Of a stretch of DNA of 64,000 bases, positions 11,539 to 21,760 are shown piece after piece. Numbering within the stretch: position 1 is the first letter of the stretch; each line of letters starts with the position of its first letter. The notes under the pieces were generated by a model. It did no database searches and was not told the origin of the DNA. It saw nothing but the letters and a program-made list of their open reading frames with translations. The DNA is from Dillenia suffruticosa (lineage: Eukaryota; Streptophyta; Magnoliopsida; Dilleniales; Dilleniaceae): assembly GCA_033439265.1 (NCBI GenBank), contig JAVTVX010000031.1:5503501-5567500 (forward strand), written 5' to 3'. The position numbers and the translations under genes are program-made.

Positions 11539-12452
11539 CACTACAAAAAAATACGGTTTTCGTCACGCATTTTCGTGAAGGAAAAAATTCGTTGCTCTTT
11601 TGTGACGAATTTAACGACAAAAATATTTTCGTCGTTAATTTGTCACAAATTTTGTGATGAAAAGGAAGTCGTGGCTAAATTAGCGATAGACACATCATTC
11701 GTGACTAAATTCGTTGCTAATTAGTGACGCAAAAATTTTCGTGACTAAATTCGTCGCTAATTGGTGAAAAAAATTTTTCGTTGCAAATTTCATCGCTAAT
11801 TAGTGACGAATAATATTTTGTGACTAAATTTTTGCCACGGTTTTAGCCACGGATTTAAAATCCATCACAAAATTTAATGTTTTGTAAATAAAATTTTATT
11901 TTTTTATTTTTTTATTTTATTAATATGTTATATTTAAGTTAAAAATTAATTTAACAACGAATTTGATTTCTGTCGCTAAATTTAACAATGAAAATCCGAA
12001 TTCGTCACTAAATTTTTTATATATAATTAAATAAAATAAAATATTAATAAAATATTTAAATTAAAAAATTAATTTAGCAACGATGAAATTTATCCGTTGG
12101 TAATTTAGCGACTGATTTTCAAATCTGTCACTGAATAAATCCATCGCTAAATTTAATATTTTTTTAATTACAATTTTATTTTATTTTATTAATTTATATT
12201 AACAAATCATATTATTATTTTATAATATTTTAATTTACATTTTATTTTATTATATTATATTTCATTTTTTTAAAAGAATAATATTATTTAAATCTTAAAA
12301 AAACCATATATTTTATTTTATTTAAATTATATATATATTAATTAATTAATTTATTTATTTTTTGTTTGATTTAATATTTTTTATTATTATATAGGTACCT
12401 TTTAATTTATTTGTATTATTTTATTCAATAATACAAAATTTTTAATTAAATA

Positions 12453-12715
12453 TTAATCCGGTGGACATGCTGGGCACGACCCTGCGCGAGCGCCGGTGCT
12501 GGCGTATGCACGCAAGGGCGCCGGGGGTAGGCGCGTGCTAGTGCGGGTGCCCATGCATACACGCACGGGCATTGGGGGCTGGCAAGGGCCCGCGCATGCA
12601 CGCATGGGCGTTGGGCGCAGGCAGGCGCGCGCACCTTTGGCGCCTGCCCCAGTAGGCTCGCGCGCTTGCCTGGGCGCCCGCGCATACACGCACAGGCACC
12701 CGCCCTTCATTGTTT
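12453..12715. other. GC-rich island inside the CACTA element
   Basis: An abrupt GC-rich block with a reiterated GCRTRCACGCANGGGCG pattern (pCACGCAcGGGCrttGG) lies in otherwise AT-rich sequence. Open frames cross it in several phases, none resembling a known protein. It may be a captured or amplified GC-rich minisatellite. A second GC-rich block, with a GGTGCTGGCTNGGGYRGG-like unit, is at 13565-13800. Confidence 0.6.
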
Positions 12716-12732
12716 TAATGCTAAAAAGATTA

Positions 12733-12797
12733 AAGGGATTTGAACATTGGATTTCGGATTTGAACGGAAAACATGTCACCACTACACCACCGCTTAG
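12733..12797 (-). other. Possible tRNA-derived (SINE-like) fragment
   Basis: On the minus strand this reads GCGGTGGTGTAGTGGTGACA, then a GTTCAAATCC box about 10 nt further on and a second near-copy about 10 nt after that. The order resembles the pol III A box and B box of tRNA-derived SINEs. A related B-box-like motif (agttcaaatcacgg) is at about 13519 on the plus strand. No cloverleaf can be supported, so this is not called as a tRNA gene. Confidence 0.3.
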
Positions 12798-14262
12798 TGT
12801 TGTGTGATAATATTGTTTTTTCCTTCTTCCTCCTCATTTTTTTTCTATTCTCACTTTTTTTTCCTTCTCTTACTCTTATCTCTATTTTTGGGTTTTTTTT
12901 TCCTTTCTATTCTCGTTATTGAAATTTCTTATATATTTAAACGAATAAAAATATTTTGTGATTAAATATATAGATTTTTTAAATTATTAATATATTATAA
13001 TTTATTAATAATTATAATTTATATTATTAAGATGCTGTAATCCATTTTTAAATTATGGATTAAAAAAATAAAATAAAAATGAAAAAGAATAATAAAATAA
13101 TAAAAGAAAAGAAAAAAGAAGAAAACAAAATATAATATTAATATATTTTTTAATTAATTATTTATTTTATTTTAAGTTAGTATTTTATTATTTTTTATTT
13201 TATTAAAAATTATCATATTTATTATTTTTAATTAATATTATGTTAGGTTGGTGGTTTAAGTAAAAAAAATTATTATATTTATTATTTTAAATTGTTATTA
13301 TATATTATTTTTTTATTATTTGAAAAATGTGAAGGAAAGATAATAAGTAAAGAAAGTTATTATATTTATTATTTTAAATTGTTATTATATATTATTTTAT
13401 TATTATTAGAAAAATGTGAAGAAAAGATAATAAGTAAAAAAAAAATTTATATCACATACTAACATTTGATTTGATGGTTTACAGGTTTATACTTATGCGT
13501 GTGTATGCAGGTGTGCAGGAGTTCAAATCACGGTGGAGGTAAAGCGGCATTTTCCAACAATTAAGTGAAGAGGGCTGACGCTAGAGTGGGCACGCTTGCA
13601 GGTGGGGGTGCTGGCTTGGGCAGGAGGGTGCGCTTCCAGGCCAGGGTGTTAGCTTGGGTGGGTGGGTGGGTAGCTTGCAGGCTGGTGCTGGCTCGGGTGA
13701 GTAGGGTGGGTGGGGCCCGTCCAGGCACGTGGCTTCCAGGCTAGTGCTAGCTCAGGTGGGCAAGGGCCTGTCCAGGCACGTGCGCTCTCTGGGCATTCCG
13801 ACGAATTTGGAATCAATGATAGATTCCAAATCCGTCGCTAATTCATTTTTTTTTTTCATTGCGGATAATTTTTTGTCTTAAGTTAGTGATAGACTTTTTT
13901 ATCACTAAATTAGCGACGGATAATTTTTCCATCGCTAAATTAGTTACGGATAATTTTTTTGTCGCTAATTTAGCAAAAGATAATTTTTTTCCTAAATTAG
14001 CGATGGAAAATTTTTCGTCGCTAAATTTTGTGTCGAATTTTAACGACGAAAAATTATTTGTCGCTAAATTTAGCGATAGATTTCAAATTTTTTTCACTAA
14101 ATTTTACGATGGATTTCTAATTTTCATCGCTAAATTTTTTAGACGAGTTATTAGCGACGAAAAATTTTTCATCGTTAAATCCGTCGCTAATGTTTTTAGC
14201 GACGAATTTTTTTAAAATTTTTGTCGCTAAATTTGTGACTAAAAGCCTATTTTTTTGTAGTG

Positions 14263-14265
14263 CTT
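14263..14265. repeat. CACTA target duplication (CTT), right copy
   Basis: ctt follows the terminal tttgtagtg and matches 11536-11538. Confidence 0.88.
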
Positions 14266-15420
14266 TTGTTTGAAGTTTGTGCATATGTGACTTTGGTTGA
14301 ATTGATTAAGGTTTTACTAGAATTTAAAACTAAGAAGCATATATATTTTAGAGTTTATTCAAGTGCTATGGCGTTTGAGATGAAATCCTTGATTTTTTCA
14401 TAATGTGTAGTTTGAGCATCTTGTGATCTTTCCATCATAATTTCTTCTACATATGGGCAAATTAAGTGAGATTTTCTTCTCATGAAACTAGACTTCCATA
14501 CCTCGAAAATAACATATGATTCGAAATATTGGGATGAGAATTAGATTTTTTATGAATTTTCAAAAGAATATATCATACAAAGAAGGACCCTATTCTTCCC
14601 TGTTTCGGCTCCATGCTCTTCTTTGACTTTTAGAGGCCTTCTAGATTGAATTAGGCTCTGAACATGAAAATTGTAGAGGCTTTATCTTTAATTTGAGATT
14701 TGAATCATTTGAATGAGATTGGAACGTAAACACAAAAATTGTAATTTTATATCTAGTTTTTAAGTGAAAAATGGAATTTTCATGATCCGAGAAATATAGA
14801 TCAAGATATGATCATTTTTCTAAGACATGTTGTGCTTGAAAATTTATTGGAAAGTTAGGAATTGTGACAAATTGAGAAGAACAAATTTGCTATAGTGTTG
14901 GTATATGATTTAATGATTAATTTGTGACCAATATCTTATGTTAAGGCATTTGCAATAAAAAGAGGGGTTGGATTTTGTTTGATTTAAAAATTGAGAGTAA
15001 TTACCCTACCAAAAGGTGAGCGGACAGACCGTCGTGCCTTTTAAATAAGAAAAATGATTTCAAAATTTTTCTATAAATAGTTTTAAATGATTTTATATGA
15101 TTTTGTATCATATTTGTGATTGTGGGATGGCCCGAAATGAGAATTTAAAGTATATGTGCATTCATTGTATTTATGAATGAGCATATGCCATATATTATTG
15201 CATATTTTATTCATGAATATTGTTAAATTAGTTAGTAACCTTTTGATGAAATCATGACACATTGAATGAAATCGGAATGTTCGTGAAATATTGGTGTATG
15301 TGTGGTAAATGACTATAGTCATTCTCTCCACGGAGTAACCCGATGGGGTGACACGGGAAGTGTGAAAAAGAGGAAGACCTAAGTAAAAATGATTGGTCAA
15401 ACAAGAAGACCTAAGTATAA
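14266..15420 (+). repeat. LTR-like non-coding sequence right of CACTA
   Basis: No coding signal. The part from about 15000 to 15420 resembles the middle of the LTRs elsewhere in the window (gatggcccgaaatgag and the gagcatatgccatat-type stretch, compare about 17070-17120). It is best read as the rest of the decayed Tekay-A 3' LTR or of a related LTR, truncated where the copia sequence begins. Both boundaries are uncertain. Confidence 0.4.
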
Positions 15421-18400
15421 TTGAATTCACTTAAAAAGCATGAACTTTTGGGACCTATTATGCATACATCAGAAGTGTGAAATCAATAAGAAAAAAATGC
15501 ATATTTGTGTGAAAACAAAATGAATAAAATAAAATTGTTTTGCTATAAACTAAGGCTTGTTGTACAAGATTTTTCACAAAAATTGGACATAGATTATGAA
15601 AAGTCATTCTCATATGTGGATAAAACGATGTCTTTTGTTTTTTGATTAGTCTAGTAAGACTTGAAATGCGAATGATAGATATAACTACATTCAATTTGTA
15701 TGACTCACTTGATAATGATATTCACATGAAAATCCTAGACTTAGATTATTTTAAGTGTCACAAACTTAAAAGGTCGACTAAGGCCTTATGCCTGGTTGAC
15801 CTATACATATGCTTCTACATGAAAAAGTCAAAGACTATTGAGCATAAGACGACTTGCACTAAATATAGATTTCACATAACACTCTCACTAGTCGACTAAA
15901 ATGTCATGTCCAGACCTGCAGGTCGAGCATGCGGATAGACCGCTGTGACTCCTCGAGGCACGGGTATACCCTACTTGCACACGGAGGTGACGCAAGGCTA
16001 ATCTTTTGACTAATATCATGACCCTATTCGTCATCTTAAGTCAAATAGTACAGCGGAAGATTTGAAGAAAGATATTTTTCAGAAATTTTTTTAAAACATT
16101 TGCCTCCAATTTACATATAATATTTATATGTGCAATCCAATCGTAAACAAAGATGGGTATGAATACTTACCCAGTAGTGTCTCTCAGTAGAACTCGTGGA
16201 ACAGTACCTCAATGTAAGTCAAGTGTAATATAACCTGAAAATTTTAAATATGAGAGGGTGAGTATAATCCACATATTCAGTGAGTGAGGTGCAATGACTA
16301 TATAATAACAATACATGAATTTGTGAGAGTGACAGTCAAATTATCATTTTCAAATTTATATTCATTTGCAACATATCATGTAATTCAAAATAATATGCAT
16401 GCTTATCAAAATCATACGTCATGGGTTGTCAATCAGTAATAAAACATATTCTACCCATAGTTTGGCCTAGATAAGGTACAATCCACCAAAAAGTCACCAC
16501 AATATCATAAAAATGAACACACATACTTTTCTTTTAACCCCCTTCCCTTGGTGTTGACATGGTCCTCATGTAGTGCTCGTTATAGGAATCACTTAAATTG
16601 GAGGAGTACACAGGGAGATATGAAATTTCTCCCAAAACTGCGCAGAGTTAAACTTTGGAAATTTAGAATTGAAATTTTTGTAAGTATGGAATTTGAGATT
16701 GTACCTTAAAGAAAAATATTTTCAAATGTAATTCGTAATCCTATGATATGATGTTATCAAAATAATTGATGAATTATATATTGTTTAATTTAGGCGTAGG
16801 ATTACATTTTTGTACAAGGGGTGACTTGTTCGAGAAACGAGGATAGTTAGGGGAAGTGGCGTACCCTCCTCAATCGAGGTGAGTGGGATGAACTATTTTC
16901 AACTTTAAATGAATAATAGTTTGATTTTGATTTTTATAAATAAATTTTGAAATGTGATTTATAAATGTTTTAGTGTTTGTGACATATGTTTAAATGATGA
17001 TTCTGAGAAAAAATTTGCATCCTGATATTACGACTTGATAGTGCCATGATTTTCCTTACGAGTAAAGATTTATGAATGATGACATATGGCGTGTATATGA
17101 TTATGGGATGGTGCATAGTCGCTATAGTGCACTCCCTACAATGGCTAACGGATCCAATAAACGAGCACCCGTGAAGACCATGTCAACACCAAAGGAAGGG
17201 GGTTAAAAGACAAATATATGTGTTCATTTTTATGATATTGTGGTGACCCATTGATGAATTTTACCCTATTTAGGGTAAACTATGGGTAGAATATGTTTTA
17301 TTACCGATTGACACCCCATGATGTATGATTATAATAAGGATGCATATTATTTTGAATTAAATAATATGTTGCAAATGAATATAAATTTGAAAGTGACGAT
17401 TTGACTTGCCACTCTCACAAATTCATTTATTGTTATTATATAGTCATTGCACCACACTCACTGAGTATGTGAATTATACTCACCCCATCATATTTAAATT
17501 TTTTAGCTTATACTGTACTTTACTTACATTGAGATATTGTTCCACGAGTCCTACTGAGAGACGCTATTGGGTAATTATTTATACCTATCTTTGTTTACGA
17601 TTAGACCACGCATATAAATATTATACGTAAATTCGAGGTAAATGTTTTAAAAAAATTTCTGAAAAATATTCTTTTTCAAATCTTTTGCTGTATGATTTGA
17701 TTTAAGATGACGAGTAAGGTCACAAAATTAGTCCAAATATAAGCCTTGTGTCATCTCTGTGTGCAAGTAGGGCATACCTGTGCCTCGAGGAGTTGCCGTG
17801 GTCTATTCACATGCTCGACCTACAAGTTAGGGCGTGACAAAAACACCTACACAAGTCGCCCTGAAGTGAATACTAGTCAACTTGAATAAGCAATGAAGTA
17901 AAAATACTTAAGTGGAATGAATCTCAAGTTGATCTAAAGTGAATACAAGTCGACTTGCATGAGTGGCAAAGTGAAAATGCTTAAGTGGGATAAAGCACAA
18001 GTCGACCTAATATATATAAGAATCAATCTACACTAACATGGACTTTACAGAATACAAAACACAAGTTAACCTGAAAGAAGAAGGAGTTAACTCGATGGAG
18101 TAATGGTTGATACCATACAGAAAAACTGTTGAATATTAAATAACCCTCAACTACCTTCTACAGCTATGTTTGATACATTTATTGAAGATCAACAACTCTT
18201 TTATCCTCACCATTATAAATACAACACTTCAAGTGAAGGAAAAAAAAAACATCTACCACGATTAAGCACCAAAGATCTAAGGGAAACCTCTAAGCAAATT
18301 TTTCTTTTTGTATTGTATTCTTTTCTCTGTACTTTGATGATCTATTTGAAGTTAAAGTTTTACTATTGTACATTTTTTTCACTTGTAAATCATTGTAAAA

Positions 18401-18747
18401 GACTAGAATAATGGGTTCTTTTGGTTTGGACATTAAGTGTTTGAGTGAAATATGTGAGGTATACTAGCAACTATACAAAACTAGGGGCAATGTTTGAGAG
18501 AAATACTATATGGTTTGAGTAATATCTATGTAACCTAGTTGGTTGTACTATTTTTGAGAAAATAGTGGATTTGAAAATTTATATGAAGTCGGAGAGTAGA
18601 CGAATACAAGAGAGGGTGAAACTACTATAAATCGAGAGTGTCAAATTTTTCATTCTTTAGTCAATCTTTCCTAAAAGCCTAGAAAAAGTCAAAAGTACCG
18701 AAAACAACCTATTTACTTCTTCTAGGTTGCATATACTATATTCTTCA
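15421..18747 (+). repeat. Ty1/copia 5' LTR, interrupted by the palindromic insertion
   Basis: The right end is set by ttcttca at 18741-18747 directly followed by a primer-binding site and gag. The LTR parts are about 15421-15901 and 17840-18747, rich in short gtcgact / cttaagtg motifs seen on both sides of the insertion (for example at about 15772, 15889, 17945). The left end is not marked clearly. A possible TATA box is at 18217-18225 (attataaat). No gene. Copia frames start only after 18808. Confidence 0.5.
15902..17839. mobile_element. Palindromic LTR-derived insertion (two LTR 3' parts head to head)
   Basis: The left end starts TGTCATGTCC and the right end finishes GGGCGTGACA, which are reverse complements with two differences. 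About 680-720 bp on each side (15902 to about 16580-16625, and about 17115-17161 to 17839) pair as inverted repeats, including polymorphic blocks such as ggtgttgacatggtc and its complement. Both outer ends correspond to the 3' end of a gypsy LTR. The centre (about 16626-17114) continues as the LTR interior in plus orientation. Flanks share aaaa (15898-15901 and 17840-17843), a weak target-duplication signal. No protein is encoded. Confidence 0.75.
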
Positions 18748-18749
18748 AT

Positions 18750-18760
18750 TGGTATCAGAG
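18750..18760 (+). promoter_or_regulatory. Copia primer-binding site (initiator-Met type)
   Basis: TGGTATCAGAG lies two bases after the inferred LTR end. It is the standard complement of the plant initiator tRNA-Met 3' end and primes minus-strand DNA synthesis. Confidence 0.85.
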
Positions 18761-18808
18761 TAGATTTCTTGGTGAACGGTTTAACAACCTCAAGAGAAAA
18801 TATCTGAA

Positions 18809-19900
18809 ATGGCACTTAACGATGATAGCGTCCTATTCGAAACTTGCTCAACCAATAGAACACCTTTATTCAACGGCAACAACTATATTATTGGAAGGAA
18901 AGACTGAGGAACTTCATTATGGCCTAGGATGAGATAGTTTAGGAAATCATAGAAGAGGGAATTGCATTCCCAACTGAGGAGGTTGACAATATAAGAGTCC
19001 CAATTAAGATGAAGAAAATGACTACTGATGAAAAGAAAACTTATCAAGCAAACTGAGACACTAAATTTGCTTTATCTTGTTCTAAGTTTAAATGAGTATG
19101 GTAGAATTTCTTTTTGTATAACGGCTAAGGAAATTTGGGAGAGATTAGAGACCACGTACGAGGGAACAAATCAAGTTAGGAAAAATTAATAAGATACTAA
19201 AACAAGAATATGAACCTTTCAAAATAAGAGATGATGAAATTGCAAGAGACATGATAACTAGATTCAACACTATCACTTATGAACTTAGGCCACTAGGTAG
19301 AGGGATTAGCCAGGAAGATATGGTAAAAATGGTTCTTAGATGCATGCCAAAATCTTGGGAGGCAAAGGTTACTGCCATAGAAGAATGAAAGAATTTAGAA
19401 ACTCTGACAATGGCTCAATTGGTAGGATACTAACCACCCATGAGATGAAACTAAATTCCAAGAGAGTGGGCAATGAAGAAAATGGAAAGGTAGTAGCTCT
19501 CAAAGTTAAGAGTGAAGATGATAGCTCCAGTGAGGATGAAGACATGCTTTGCTTACTTGAAAGTTTAAGAGATTTATTATGAGAAAGAAAAACAATAGAA
19601 AAAGAGAGTTTAAGAAGAACAAGAAGAAATAAGAAATAAGATACTATGAATACAAGAAGCTTGGTCATATAAAGGCTAACTATCTACCACTCAAGAAGGT
19701 AGAAAAGAAGGAAAAGAAGAAAACTTTGGCATCCTAGAGTGATGAGGAAAATGAGCAAAAACAGGCTAATCTCTACTTCATGACATTGGAGGAAGAACAA
19801 GATGAGGTAATTTCTTTTTACTCTTATGGTTTTTCTAATGATGAGTATTCTATGAATGAAATGCATAAGATCTTAATGGCAGAACTTAATTGAGACAGCA
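18809..19900 (+). pseudogene. gag: Ty1/copia gag, broken; pol absent
   Basis: The start ATG at 18809 opens MALNDDSV...NRTPLFNGNNY, the normal start of copia gag. The UBN2-type body follows (EEVDNIRVPIKMKKMTTDE, EYEPFKIRDDEIARDMITRFNTIT, LGRGISQEDMVKMVLRCMPKSWEAKVTAIEE), crossing several stops and shifts. The zinc knuckle at 19642-19683 has all three Cys changed to Tyr, leaving YYEYKKLGHIKANY. Gag-like acidic sequence continues to about 19890 and then stops. No protease, integrase or RT follows, so the element is truncated to LTR plus gag. Confidence 0.85.
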
Positions 19901-19934
19901 GACATGCAAAGTTTAAGGCAGCATCTCATATAGC

Positions 19935-20640
19935 ATCTTGAAATAATTTTGAAACATGAATTTGTTCTTTTCTTTTCTTTTCTTTTTATTTTTTCATATT
20001 ACAATTTTGAAGATTTTGTAATCTTTTCATTCTTTTTCCTCCAGAAAACATTAATTTGTCACTAGTTACCTCGACAAAAACCCCATTCTTCACTACTTTG
20101 GAATGATAACTATTACCTTTAAAAATTTGTATGCATATTAATAACGCTAGCTTTTATTTGAAATGATTAAAAACATATTAATAATGTTAGCATTATTAAT
20201 ATTGTGCAACGAAATTAGTTTTCTAAGGTCGACTAATTTGAACTAAAAGCTAACATTATTAATAATGATTAAAAACATGAATTATAGTCACATATATTTT
20301 CTAAGGTTGGTATGCCACATAAACTTATATAGTTTGCTTCTGCCATTACCAAGTATTTATTGATCAAACGATTGAAAACCCCGTAGTAATTTATTTATGA
20401 TACTAAGTTGACATTCTTAAAAGTATCTAATGAATTATGAATTTAAAACATTGAACTCGGTCATAAAATATAAAGCCAAATTACTATATGTATAGCTTTC
20501 TATTGAATACAAATAATAAATCACCTAAAATTTCAAATAGCACAGACAGTCAATGGCTGTATAATCAACTAAACAAACAATATAAATCTAGATCAATTAG
20601 GGTTGGGTCAAAATTATACTTGTGAAAATTATTCCAAAGT
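19935..20640 (+). repeat. Non-coding repeat, copy A
   Basis: About 700 bp matching 21330-21669 and then 33113-33450 (copy B), starting near ttttgaaacatgaatttg / ttttgaaacaagaatttt. Shared stretches include tacaattttgaagattttgtaatc, ctaaaagctaacattattaata, gacattcttaaaa, and caatataaatctagat. By eye the two diverge considerably. No coding signal. It may be a diverged LTR or an unclassified repeat. Confidence 0.7.
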
Positions 20641-21329
20641 AGATACTAAGTTTTCAAACGTTTTATAAATTATGAAAAAGTAAGGAGAGATAGAGAACTA
20701 GGTCAAACAAAATCTTATCAACTCTTCCCTTAGGTTTTCCATCTTTTCCCTTGTGTGTCATCCTGAGAACCTGCCATTCCCTCATCATAGCTAATTTTGG
20801 TTGGCTAGAGGACTACCTTTCGATGCTGATTTAGTTCTTGTGTATACATAAGGAATGGAATCGCCATTGTTGGTAGTTTTGATAGGCTATTGATGAAATG
20901 TTGTTGGTGGTCGTATTTTGTGAGAGAAAGCACTAAAAGAGAGATGAAAGATGAGATATGATAAGAGAGATTCTCTTATATATGGGCTTATTTAAAGAGA
21001 AAAGTGCAAGAAATGTACATTTACAATGTTTTAAATCTAATCTATATTATTTGGTCCGATTTTATAGGATTTTGGTGTAATGAATAAGGAATGAGAAAAA
21101 ATTTATGATCAATTTGAAGTGTGAAGATTTATTCTATTGTAAATTTTATTAAGAATCAAAATTTGTTAAAAATACATAAATCAAAAGAAAAATGGGGATG
21201 TAAGAAAAGAATTATAATAACACGGACTACTTTTTCAAGCATGATACATCGTTTTTCTTAACTAAGTTAGCATATATACAAAGTTTTAACCTATAGACGC
21301 CTAATCCATCTCCTATGGCTCTCGACAAA
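20641..21329. other. Non-coding spacer between repeat copies A and B
   Basis: I see no gene, terminus or repeat I can classify. It holds a mixed stretch (taggttttccatcttttccc through ggtagttttgatagg, 20710-20890) of more even base composition than its surroundings, then AT-rich sequence. No frame over 60 codons of recognised type. Confidence 0.5.
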
Positions 21330-21669
21330 ATTTTGAAACAAGAATTTTCTTCTTTCCCTTTTTATTTTATTATATTACAATTTTGAAGATTTTGTAATCC
21401 TTTCATTTTTTTTCAGGAAAAGTCAATTTCTAAGGTACCCTGATGGAAACTCTTGTCCTTCACTATTTAAGAAAGATACATATTACCATTAAAAATTTTT
21501 CATGTATATTAATAGTACTAGGCTTTTTGTTCAAACGAGTGAAAAAAAAAATATAGTGGAAGCTGATCATTTTTCTAAGGTTGACAAATTTGAACTAAAA
21601 GCCAACATTATTAATAGTGATTGGAAACATGAATTATAGTCACGCATATTTTTTGAAGTTGGCATGTCG
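21330..21669 (+). repeat. Non-coding repeat, copy B, left part (split by Tekay-1)
   Basis: It aligns with 20000-20310 of copy A and continues after Tekay-1 at 33113. The sequence reads across the insertion site when one 5-bp flank is removed (ggcatgtcg | catatacaca against ggtatgcca | cataaac in copy A). Confidence 0.75.
21665..21669. repeat. Tekay-1 target duplication, left copy
   Basis: tgtcg before the 5' LTR; tgccg after the 3' LTR at 33113-33117 (4 of 5 match). Confidence 0.8.
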
Positions 21670-21715
21670 TGTAACGCCGACACTGTGGTGTCTGTACTAA
21701 TGTACTGATCTCGAA

Positions 21716-21760
<45 letters not shown>

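Larger units (their letters stand above)
11539..14262. mobile_element. Non-autonomous CACTA (En/Spm-type) transposon, 2724 bp
   Basis: It has perfect 15-bp terminal inverted repeats CACTACAAAAAAATA, a 3-bp CTT duplication, and dense subterminal repeats of the TAGCGACGAA / TTCGTCGCTAA type in both orientations (about 11560-12160 and 13795-14235). The interior is AT-rich with two GC-rich islands (12453-12715 and 13565-13800) and no transposase. The subterminal repeats are where the transposase of an autonomous relative would bind, so it would depend on help in trans. Frames through the GC islands and the subterminal repeats (for example 13859-14215) are chance. Confidence 0.93.

Noticed and set aside
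12733..12797. A functional tRNA gene
   Set aside because: Only box-like motifs are visible; spacing is off and no cloverleaf or anticodon stem can be drawn.
12446..12807. Overlapping frames in the CACTA GC-rich island
   Set aside because: Open in both strands and several phases because of periodic GCACGC sequence; no family resemblance.
13859..14215. 118-codon frame in the CACTA right end
   Set aside because: Translation of the subterminal TAGCGACGAA repeats (KLATDNF-like periodic peptide), not a protein.
15000..15420. A host gene promoter or exon
   Set aside because: The sequence resembles LTR interiors at about 17070-17120 and has no open frame with family similarity.
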